In this document: piece by piece, positions 57,415 to 64,000 of the stretch
How the letters are laid out: each line of letters begins with the position of its first letter
How positions within the stretch are numbered: the stretch's first letter is position 1
Source of the DNA: Sphingomonas abaci
Lineage (GTDB): Bacteria; Pseudomonadota; Alphaproteobacteria; Sphingomonadales; Sphingomonadaceae
NCBI RefSeq assembly: GCF_014199625.1
Contig: NZ_JACHNY010000004.1
Location: 372,001-436,000, forward strand
Reading direction: 5' to 3'
Length of the DNA: 64,000 nt
Translations under genes and position numbers: made by a program
Notes under the pieces: generated by a model
What the model was told of the DNA's origin: nothing
Databases searched by the model: none
The model's input: only the letters and a program-made list of their open reading frames with translations

Positions 57415-58584
57415 ATGGCCGCCACCATTCGCTGCGATGTCGCGATCGCCGGGGCCGGGCTTGCCGGGTCGCTGCTCGCGCTCGCGCTGGCTGCCCGGCA
57501 TCCCGCGCTCGACGTCCGACTGATCGATTCCGACCACCGCATCGGCGGCGACCATGTCTGGTCCTTTTTCGGCAGCGACATCGCCGATGCGGATCGCTGG
57601 CTGCTGACGCCGCTGATCGGCCATGGCTGGCGCGATTATGACGTCGCCTTCCCGGCGCATCGCCGCACCATCGCCGCCACCTATTATTCGATCGAGAGCG
57701 CCCGCCTGGACCAGGTCGTGCGCGCGGCCCTGCCCGCCCATGCGCTGCTGTTCGGCCGCAAGATACTGGCGACTTCGACCACGGCGGTGGTGTTCGCCGA
57801 CGGCGACCGGATCGAGGCGAAGGGCGTGATCGACGCGCGCGGCGCGGGCGACCTGTCGGCGCTCGATCTCGGCTGGCAGAAGTTCGTCGGCCGGCTGCTG
57901 CGCGTGCCCGGCGGCCATGACGTGGCGCGCCCGATGGTGATGGACGCCACCGTGTCGCAGATCGACGGCTATCGCTTCCTCTACTGCCTGCCCTTCGACG
58001 CCGAGCGGGTGTTCGTCGAGGACACCTATTACAGCGAGTCGCCGACGCTCAACGTCCGCTCGGTCGCGCGGCGGATCGATGCCTATGCCACGCAGCGCGG
58101 CTGGCAGGGCGTCGGGGATGCCGGGCATGAGGAGCGCGGCGTGCTGCCGGTGGCGATGGGCGGCGACTTCGAGACCTATTGGAAGGCAGGCGGCGCGCGC
58201 GTCGCCAAGATCGGGATGCGCGCCGGGCTGTTCCATCCGACCACCGGCTATTCGCTGCCCGATGCCGTCCGCACCGCCACCGCGATCGCCGCGCAGACCG
58301 ACTTTTCCGGCCTCGGCCTCCAGGTCCTGACCCACGACCTGGCGCGGTCGAGCTGGGACGCGCGGCAGTTTTACCGTTTGCTGGATCGTATGTTGTTCCG
58401 CGCCGCGGAACCCGAGGAACGCTACCGCGTGCTGGAACGCTTCTACCGGCTCGACCCGCGGCTGATCGGCCGCTTCTATGCAGGAAAATCCACGATGAGC
58501 GACAAGGCCCGGGTGCTGGTCGGCAAACCGCCGGTGCCGATCGGCCGCGCGATCCGCGCGCTGGCCGGCGGAGGACACGCATGA
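57415..58584 (+). CDS. crtY: Lycopene beta-cyclase
   Basis: Converts lycopene to beta-carotene. The 389-residue protein has the N-terminal flavin motif VAIAGAGLAGSLLALALA, the CrtY motif YRFLYCLPFDAERVFVEDTYYSE and GLFHPTTGYSLPDAVRTA. Overlaps crtI by 4 bases. With crtI and crtB it makes the beta-carotene backbone of the yellow sphingomonad pigments; hydroxylases such as crtZ are not in the window. Confidence 0.93.
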   Translation: MAATIRCDVAIAGAGLAGSLLALALAARHPALDVRLIDSDHRIGGDHVWSFFGSDIADADRWLLTPLIGHGWRDYDVAFPAHRRTIAATYYSIESARLDQVVRAALPAHALLFGRKILATSTTAVVFADGDRIEAKGVIDARGAGDLSALDLGWQKFVGRLLRVPGGHDVARPMVMDATVSQIDGYRFLYCLPFDAERVFVEDTYYSESPTLNVRSVARRIDAYATQRGWQGVGDAGHEERGVLPVAMGGDFETYWKAGGARVAKIGMRAGLFHPTTGYSLPDAVRTATAIAAQTDFSGLGLQVLTHDLARSSWDARQFYRLLDRMLFRAAEPEERYRVLERFYRLDPRLIGRFYAGKSTMSDKARVLVGKPPVPIGRAIRALAGGGHA

Positions 58585-60053
58585 AGAACGTCGCCGTGAT
58601 CGGCGCCGGCTTTGGCGGGCTGGCGCTGGCGATCCGCCTGCAAAGCGCCGGCATCCAGACCACCATCATCGAGTCGCGCGACAAGCCCGGCGGCCGCGCC
58701 TATTATTGGGAGCGCGACGGCTTCACCTTCGATGGCGGGCCGACGGTCATCACCGACCCCGCCTGCCTGGAGGAATTGTGGCAGCTGACCGGCCACCACA
58801 TGGCCGAGGACGTGCAGCTGGAGCCGGTCAGCCCCTTCTACCGGCTGAACTGGGCCGACGGCACCAATTTCGACTATACCAACGACGACGCGCTGCTGCG
58901 CGCGCAGATCGAACGGCTGCATCCCGGCGATTGGGCGGGTTACCAGAAGTTCCTGGAATATTCGGCCGGCGTGTTCCGCGAAGGGTACGAGAAACTGGGC
59001 CATGTCGCCTTTCTCGACTTCGCGTCGATGATCAAGGCGGCGCCGGCGCTGGCCAAATACCAGGCCTGGCGCTCGGTCTATTCGATCGTGTCGGGCTTCG
59101 TGAAGTCGGAGAAGCTGCGCGAGGCGCTGAGCTTCCACACGCTGCTGGTCGGCGGCAATCCGATGACGACAAGCGCCATCTATGCGCTGATCCACAAGCT
59201 GGAGCGCGACGGCGGCGTCTGGTTCGCGCGCGGCGGCACCAATCGCCTCGTCGCCGGCATGGTCGCACATTTCGAGCGTCTGGGCGGCACGCTGAGGCTC
59301 GGCGACCCGGTCACCGCGATCGAGACGCTGGGCGACCGCGCGACCGGCGTGGCCACCCGGTCGGGCTGGCGGATGGACGTGGATGCGGTCGCCGCCAACA
59401 GCGACATCATGCACACCTATCGCGACCTGCTGTCCGACTCGCGTTCGGCGCAGCGGACGCGCGCACGGCTGGAGCGGAAAAGCTATTCGCCGTCGCTGTT
59501 CGTGGTGCATTTCGGCATCAAGGGCAGCTGGCCGGGCATCCCGCACCACATGATCCTGTTCGGCCCGCGCTATAAGGGCCTGCTGTCGGACATCTACGAC
59601 CACGGCGTGCTGAGCGAGGATTTCTCGCTGTATCTGCACCATCCGACCGTCACCGATCCGGCGCTGGCGCCGGAGGGGCATTCGACCTTCTATGCGCTCG
59701 CCCCCGTGCCGCACCGGGGCAAGTTCCCGGTCGACTGGGCGGAGATCGGTCCCATCCTGGAGAAGCGCATCCTGGACGAGGTCGGCCGGCGGCTGATCCC
59801 CGACATCCACGATCGCATCGTCACCAAATTCTCCTATGCGCCATCGGATTTCGAGACCGACCTGAACGCGCATCTCGGCAGCGCCTTCAGCCTGGAGCCG
59901 GTGCTGACGCAAAGCGCCTATTTCCGCGTCCACAACCGCGACGACGCCATTCCCAACCTGTTCTTCGTCGGCGCGGGCACGCATCCGGGCGCGGGGATTC
60001 CGGGCGTGGTCGGCAGCGCCAAAGCGACGGCGCGGCTGATGCTGGAGGGATGA
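58581..60053 (+). CDS. crtI: Phytoene desaturase
   Basis: FAD-dependent desaturation of phytoene to lycopene. The 490-residue protein has VAVIGAGFGGLALAIRLQSAG and FDGGPTVITDPACLEELW at the N-terminus and the C-terminal carotenoid signature NLFFVGAGTHPGAGIPGVVGSAKATA. Start ATG at 58581 overlaps the crtY stop. Confidence 0.95.
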   Translation: MKNVAVIGAGFGGLALAIRLQSAGIQTTIIESRDKPGGRAYYWERDGFTFDGGPTVITDPACLEELWQLTGHHMAEDVQLEPVSPFYRLNWADGTNFDYTNDDALLRAQIERLHPGDWAGYQKFLEYSAGVFREGYEKLGHVAFLDFASMIKAAPALAKYQAWRSVYSIVSGFVKSEKLREALSFHTLLVGGNPMTTSAIYALIHKLERDGGVWFARGGTNRLVAGMVAHFERLGGTLRLGDPVTAIETLGDRATGVATRSGWRMDVDAVAANSDIMHTYRDLLSDSRSAQRTRARLERKSYSPSLFVVHFGIKGSWPGIPHHMILFGPRYKGLLSDIYDHGVLSEDFSLYLHHPTVTDPALAPEGHSTFYALAPVPHRGKFPVDWAEIGPILEKRILDEVGRRLIPDIHDRIVTKFSYAPSDFETDLNAHLGSAFSLEPVLTQSAYFRVHNRDDAIPNLFFVGAGTHPGAGIPGVVGSAKATARLMLEG

Positions 60054-60095
60054 GCCGGCTTGTCGGCCGGCCACGCATATCCTAGCGCGAACCGC

Positions 60096-60677
60096 ATGAA
60101 ACGCCTCGCCATCTATTGCGGCTCCGCCACCCCCGCCGACCCCCTGTATCTGGAGGCGGCGCGCGACGTCGGCCGCACGCTCGCCGAACGCGGCATCGGC
60201 GTCGTCTATGGCGGCGGCCGGCTCGGCCTGATGGGGGCGGTGGCGGACGCGGCGCTGGCGGCGGGCGGCGAGGTGATCGGCATCATCCCGCAGGCGCTGG
60301 TCGATGCCGAGGTCGCGCATCGTGACCTCACCGAGCTGCACGTCGTACCCGGGATGCACGAGCGGAAGAAGGCGTTCACCGACCTTGCCGACGGCTTCGT
60401 CACCATCCCCGGCGGCACCGGCACGATGGACGAACTCTGGGAAGCGTTGTCCTGGGCGCAGCTCGGCTATCACGCCGATCCGGTCGGGCTGCTCAACACC
60501 GCCGGCTATTACGATCCGCTGATCACCTTCTGGGAGCGGATGGGCGAGGTCGGCTTCCTGCGCCCGCAGCACCGCGACCTGCTGATCGTCGCCGATACGC
60601 TGGACGTGCTGCTGGAGCGGATGGCCGGGCATCGCCCGACTCAGCCGATCGTGCGGATGAACGCCGCCGACCTGTGA
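60096..60677 (+). CDS. LOG-family phosphoribohydrolase
   Basis: 193-residue LOG/TIGR00730 protein with the diagnostic PGGTGTMDELWEALSW and the N-terminal YGGGRLGLMGAVADAA. The family cleaves the ribose-5-phosphate from cytokinin nucleotides or other nucleotides. It lies between crtI and crtB and overlaps the crtB start; its relation to carotenoids is unknown. ATG at 60096 is the conserved start. Confidence 0.92.
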   Translation: MKRLAIYCGSATPADPLYLEAARDVGRTLAERGIGVVYGGGRLGLMGAVADAALAAGGEVIGIIPQALVDAEVAHRDLTELHVVPGMHERKKAFTDLADGFVTIPGGTGTMDELWEALSWAQLGYHADPVGLLNTAGYYDPLITFWERMGEVGFLRPQHRDLLIVADTLDVLLERMAGHRPTQPIVRMNAADL

Positions 60678-61636
60678 CGGCCCTGCCGCCCCAGGATCGC
60701 GCTCCGGATCGCGCGGCGCTGGTCGAGGCGGCGCGGACCTCGATCGCGCGCGGATCGAAGAGCTTCGCCGCCGCCTCGCGCCTGTTCGACCCCGCCACGC
60801 GCGAGCGGGCATGGCTGCTCTATGCCTGGTGCCGCGCCTGCGACGACATCGCCGACGGGCAGGACCATGGCCATGGCATGACCCGCGTTGCCGACGCCCC
60901 CGCGCGCCTCGCCGAACTGAGCGCGAAGACCGAGGCGGCGCTGGCGGGACGGCGCGTGGGCGAGCCGGCGTTCGACGCGTTGCGCGTCGTCGCGGCGGAG
61001 ACGGCGATGCCGCCCGCCTGGCCGCGCGCGCTGGTCGCGGGCTTCGCGCTTGATGCCGAGGAATGGCGGCCGCGAAGCGAGGACGATCTCTATCGCTACT
61101 GCTATCACGTCGCCGGGGTCGTCGGCTGCATGATGGCGGTGGTGATGGGGGTCGATCCGGCCGACGACGCGACGCTCGACCGCGCCTGCGACCTGGGGTT
61201 GGCGTTCCAGCTCGCCAATATCGCCCGCGACCTGGCGGAGGACGACCGCGCCGGCCGCTGCTACTTGCCGCAGGAATGGCTGGACGCGGCCGGCATCGCG
61301 CCCGGCACGCTCGGCGATCCGGCGAACCGCGCCGCCGTCGCGGCGCTCGCCACCCGCCTGGCCACCCGCGCCGCGCAGTTTGAGGTGAGCGCACGCGGCG
61401 GCACTCCGGCGCTGTCGGCCCGCTCGGCTTGGGCGGTGCTGTCGGCGGCGGACATCTATGGCGCGATCGCGCGCAAGGTCGCTGGCGCAGGCGAGGCGGC
61501 CTGGGACCAGCGGGTCGGCACGTCGCAATGGGAGAAGATCGGCTATATCGGCCGGTCCTGGTGGCGGGCCCGGCGGCGCGCGCGTCTCTATGCCGCCGTG
61601 CCGCGCGACCCCATGCTCTGGACGCGGCCGCGCTGA
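60674..61636 (+). CDS. crtB: Phytoene synthase
   Basis: Head-to-head condensation of two GGPP to phytoene. The 320-residue protein has SKSFAAASRLFDP, the first Asp-rich motif YAWCRACDDIADG, YCYHVAGVVGCMM and the second motif AFQLANIARDLAEDDRAGRCYLPQEW. GTG start at 60674 overlaps the LOG stop. It completes the crtY-crtI-LOG-crtB operon. Confidence 0.95.
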   Translation: MTALPPQDRAPDRAALVEAARTSIARGSKSFAAASRLFDPATRERAWLLYAWCRACDDIADGQDHGHGMTRVADAPARLAELSAKTEAALAGRRVGEPAFDALRVVAAETAMPPAWPRALVAGFALDAEEWRPRSEDDLYRYCYHVAGVVGCMMAVVMGVDPADDATLDRACDLGLAFQLANIARDLAEDDRAGRCYLPQEWLDAAGIAPGTLGDPANRAAVAALATRLATRAAQFEVSARGGTPALSARSAWAVLSAADIYGAIARKVAGAGEAAWDQRVGTSQWEKIGYIGRSWWRARRRARLYAAVPRDPMLWTRPR

Positions 61637-61653
61637 GCCGGGATAGTCGGGCG

Positions 61654-62202
61654 ATGCCGCACCCGTCCGTCGCCACCGACCACGCCCCTTTGCTTCAGAC
61701 CGACCGGCTGGTGCTGACCGGCCACCGACCGGCCGATCTGGACGCGCTGGCGGCGATGTGGAGCGACGTCCGCGTCTATGCCGCGATCGGCGGCCAGCCG
61801 CGCGCGCGGGAGGAAGTGTGGATCCGCCTGCTCCGGTCGATCGGCACCTGGACGGCCTTCGGCTATGGCAGCTGGGTGGTTCGCGAGACGGCGGACGGAC
61901 CGGCATTGGGGGAAGTCGGGCTGATCGAGGCGAAGCGTGCGATCGATCCGCCACTGGCAGCGCCCGAAACGGGGTGGACACTCTCACCCGCCCTTCATGG
62001 CCAGGGCTATGCGCGCGAGGCGATGGCGGCGGTGCTCGGCTGGGCCGATAAGCAGGGGCTGGCGCGGACCCAGTGCATCATCGATCCGGCGAACGCCGCC
62101 TCGATCCGGCTGGCGACCAGGCTGGGCTATGCGCGGCTGCGCGAGGCCCGGTATCACGACCGCCCGATCCTGTGCTTCGAGCGGGTCGCCGCCGCCCGCT
62201 GA
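61654..62202 (+). CDS. GNAT family N-acetyltransferase
   Basis: 182-residue acetyltransferase of the RimJ/RimL-like GNAT group: LLQTDRLVLTGHRPADLDALAAMWSDVRV, a GLIEAKRAIDPPLAAPETGWTLSPALHGQGYAREAMAAVLGWAD (acetyl-CoA loop HGQGYA) and NAASIRLATRLGYARL. Substrate unknown. It is 17 bases after crtB and may be read from the same transcript. Confidence 0.88.
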   Translation: MPHPSVATDHAPLLQTDRLVLTGHRPADLDALAAMWSDVRVYAAIGGQPRAREEVWIRLLRSIGTWTAFGYGSWVVRETADGPALGEVGLIEAKRAIDPPLAAPETGWTLSPALHGQGYAREAMAAVLGWADKQGLARTQCIIDPANAASIRLATRLGYARLREARYHDRPILCFERVAAAR

Positions 62203-62263
62203 TCGGCGACATGGCGTTTCGCTGCATTCGGGTCTAAGACTGTCCGACTGGGGGCGAGCCGAT

Positions 62264-62932
62264 ATGGAAGCGGACTGGAAGATCGAAGCCGAGCGGTTGG
62301 CGACGCTGGAGGATTACCGCCTCCTCGACACGCCGCGCGAACCCGTGTTCGACGCCATCGTCCGCCAGGCGGCGGCCGGGGCGGATGCGCCGATCGCGAT
62401 GATCTCGCTGATCGACGACCGTCGGCAATGGTTCAAGGCGGCCTTGGGCGTCGATCATCGCGAGGACCCGATCGACGAGTCGATCTGCGCCCATGCGATC
62501 CGTGGCGACGCGCTGTTCGAGGTGCCGGATGCCAGCGCCGATGCGCGCTTCGCCCATTTTCCCGCCGTGGCGCGGCAGGGGGGCATCCGCTTCTACGCGG
62601 GCGTCCCGCTGACCATGAAGAATGGCGCGCGGCTTGGCACGCTGTGCGTCATCGACACCGAGCGGCGCGACGGGCTGGACGCGGAGGAGCGCGAACTGCT
62701 GGAGCGGCTGGCGCGCCGCACCGTTGCGGCCTTCGAACTGGCGCGCGACATGCACCGTGACGAGACGCTGCCGGCCGACCCGGCGATGGCGGACGAACGC
62801 GTCTGGCTCGACCAGGCGTTGAGCCTGATGGCGCGGGCTTCGTCGGCGCTCGATCGGGTGGAGGCGTCGGCGGCGCTGGCGCATCTCGAACAGGCGATCG
62901 TCACCGTCGAGGCGCGCCGCGCCACCCTATAG
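62264..62932 (+). CDS. GAF-domain protein
   Basis: 222-residue protein with an N-terminal start (ERLATLEDYRLLDTPREPVFDAIVRQAA), a GAF domain (about 25-165: IAMISLIDDRRQWFKAALGVDHREDPIDESICAHAI..RFYAGVPLTMKNGARLGTLCVIDTERRDGL) and a helical tail. No output domain. Similar GAF sequence forms the N-terminus of the HWE kinase at 11638. Probably a small sensor or a partner of a kinase elsewhere. Confidence 0.85.
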   Translation: MEADWKIEAERLATLEDYRLLDTPREPVFDAIVRQAAAGADAPIAMISLIDDRRQWFKAALGVDHREDPIDESICAHAIRGDALFEVPDASADARFAHFPAVARQGGIRFYAGVPLTMKNGARLGTLCVIDTERRDGLDAEERELLERLARRTVAAFELARDMHRDETLPADPAMADERVWLDQALSLMARASSALDRVEASAALAHLEQAIVTVEARRATL

Positions 62933-64000
62933 GCTGCGCAGCGCCGCCGCTGGCCGGGCGCGCAGCACCGGCAGGCTGCCGGCCAGGCCGATCGCCACGG
63001 TCGCGCCGGCGCCCACCGCCAGCGTCGCCGCCACCGTGGCCCAGTCGGGCAGCCAGGCGAAGTCGAACAGCTGGGTCACCACATACCAGCCGCCGGCGGT
63101 GCCCAGCGCCAGCGCGACCAGGCTCATGATCGCCGCCAGCATCGCATATTCGGCCGCCTGCACCGCCAGCACCTGGCCCCGCGTCGCGCCCAGCACCTTC
63201 AGGATCGTCGCGTCATAGGTGCGGCTGGCGCGCGCCGCCGCGATCGCGCCGACGAGCACGGCGATGCCCGCCAGCACCGCCACCCCCGCCGCAGCGGCGA
63301 TCGCGGTCGCCATCTGCCGCACCACGGTCTGCACCTGCGCCAGCACGCCGCCGACCTCGATCACCGAGGTGGAGGGGAAACGCGGCAGCAGCGCGGCGGT
63401 GACGGCGGGGACACGGGCGCGCGGCATGTCGATCGTCGCGGCCAGATTGTGCGGCACATCGGCCAGCGCGCCGGGCGAGAAGACCAGCACGAAGTTGAAG
63501 CCCAGCGTGTCCCAGGCGATCCGCCGGAACGAGGCGATCGTCGCCGTCCGCTCCAGCCCCAGGACCGAGACGGTCAGGGGATCGCCGACCTTCAGGTCCA
63601 GCGCCTTGGCCAGCCGTTCGTCGACCGACACCAGCGGCCGCCGGCCCTCGGCCGCGCTCCACCAGCGGCCGGCGGTCAGCGCGCTGCCGGGCGGCAGGGT
63701 GGCGGCGAAGGTCAGCCCGCGTTCGCCGCGCAGCGCCCAGGCGGCCTCGGGGATCGTCTTCAGCTCGGCGACGCGCGTCTTGCCATAGGCGGTGATGGTG
63801 CCGCGCATCAGCGGCACGGTGGCGATCGTCGCGCCGGGCGCGGCACGGGTCACGGTGGCGCGGAACAGCGCCGCCTGCTCGGGCGGCACGTCGAGCGCGA
63901 ACAGGGCGGGCGCGCGGTCGGGGATGGTGCGGCGGATATTGCCGTCAAGGCTGGTGCGGATCGTCGCCAGCAGCACGAACAGCGTCAGCCCCAGGCCAAG
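62927..64000 (-). CDS. ABC transporter permease (FtsX-like), C-terminal part
   Basis: Permease of the YbbP type (lipoprotein-release or toxin/peptide export group), truncated at the 5' end by the window edge: the frame is open to 64000. It ends with an FtsX domain: three membrane segments (AIAAAAGVAVLAGIAVLVGAIAAA, AEYAMLAAIMSLVALALGTAGGWYV, WATVAATLAVGAGATVAIGLAGSLPVLRARPAAALRSL). Its stop overlaps the convergent GAF gene by 6 bases. The ATPase partner is outside the window. Confidence 0.88.
   Translation of the reverse strand, partial: LGLGLTLFVLLATIRTSLDGNIRRTIPDRAPALFALDVPPEQAALFRATVTRAAPGATIATVPLMRGTITAYGKTRVAELKTIPEAAWALRGERGLTFAATLPPGSALTAGRWWSAAEGRRPLVSVDERLAKALDLKVGDPLTVSVLGLERTATIASFRRIAWDTLGFNFVLVFSPGALADVPHNLAATIDMPRARVPAVTAALLPRFPSTSVIEVGGVLAQVQTVVRQMATAIAAAAGVAVLAGIAVLVGAIAAARASRTYDATILKVLGATRGQVLAVQAAEYAMLAAIMSLVALALGTAGGWYVVTQLFDFAWLPDWATVAATLAVGAGATVAIGLAGSLPVLRARPAAALRSL

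Noticed and set aside
58476..61676. Long minus-strand ORF (1066 codons) opposite crtI, LOG and crtB
   Set aside because: Antisense shadow of three well-conserved plus-strand genes, with Arg/Gln-rich low-complexity translation.

Overview
The window is a high-GC, gene-dense chromosomal segment that fits a sphingomonad (Sphingomonas or a close relative, Alphaproteobacteria). The evidence is the gene order hemE / origin / PPDK-regulator / maf / aroE / coaE / dnaQ known from the Caulobacter-type replication origin, a MipZ division ATPase, an MmcB-type DNA repair protein, a DUF1491 protein, a PEPxxWA-CTERM protein, an HWE histidine kinase and a crtY-crtI-crtB carotenoid set. No phage, insertion sequence, integrase or CRISPR array was seen.

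Layout. 1-1044: start of hemE on the minus strand, then a probable chromosomal origin with DnaA boxes, an AT-rich stretch and a dense cluster of GANTC (CcrM) sites. 1045-7397: a plus-strand block (PPDK regulator, maf, aroE, coaE, dnaQ, hpf, ptsN, hotdog thioesterase, DUF1491, cell-wall hydrolase). 7454-11616: mmcB, murI, feoAB with a possible Fur box, ssb. 11638-17471: HWE kinase with a convergent response regulator, metX-metW (minus), hisC-tyrC (plus). 17617-21204: a MarR-family regulator divergent from a three-gene type III polyketide synthase operon, with a palindromic operator candidate between them. 21254-28508: msrB, a class A PBP, zinc peptidase, YcgN and Sco proteins, an ankyrin protein, a possible structured RNA, plsY, dprA.

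28513-36534: a secreted protein, topA, exonuclease, phosphomannomutase, a membrane DnaJ-like protein, mipZ, panC, a Sel1 protein. 36559-41041: an exported methyltransferase-like protein, a flavin monooxygenase, a pair of perfect DnaA boxes, and an envelope cassette (GT4, flippase-like protein, DUF2141). 41153-46125: gyrB, a ThiE-like protein, and a tightly overlapping YggS/HAD/nucleotidyltransferase operon. 46147-49700: hybrid PAS kinase, PEPxxWA-CTERM protein, a small DUF5818-like gene, tRNA-Gly(GCC).

49813-52985: a LexA box, a 27-codon leader and an imuB-like gene without a normal imuA, then a cnoX/Lon-N/Trm112 operon. 53298-57021: zwf, an Atm1-type ABC exporter, a small conserved protein. 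57415-61636: carotenoid genes crtY, crtI, crtB with a LOG-family gene inserted. 61654-64000: GNAT acetyltransferase, GAF protein, and the 3' part of an FtsX-like permease gene.

Most of the content is core metabolism, cell cycle and envelope biogenesis. The accessory points of interest are the type III PKS operon with its putative operator, the reduced SOS mutagenesis locus, the origin architecture, the second DnaA-box pair, and the structured intergenic region upstream of plsY.
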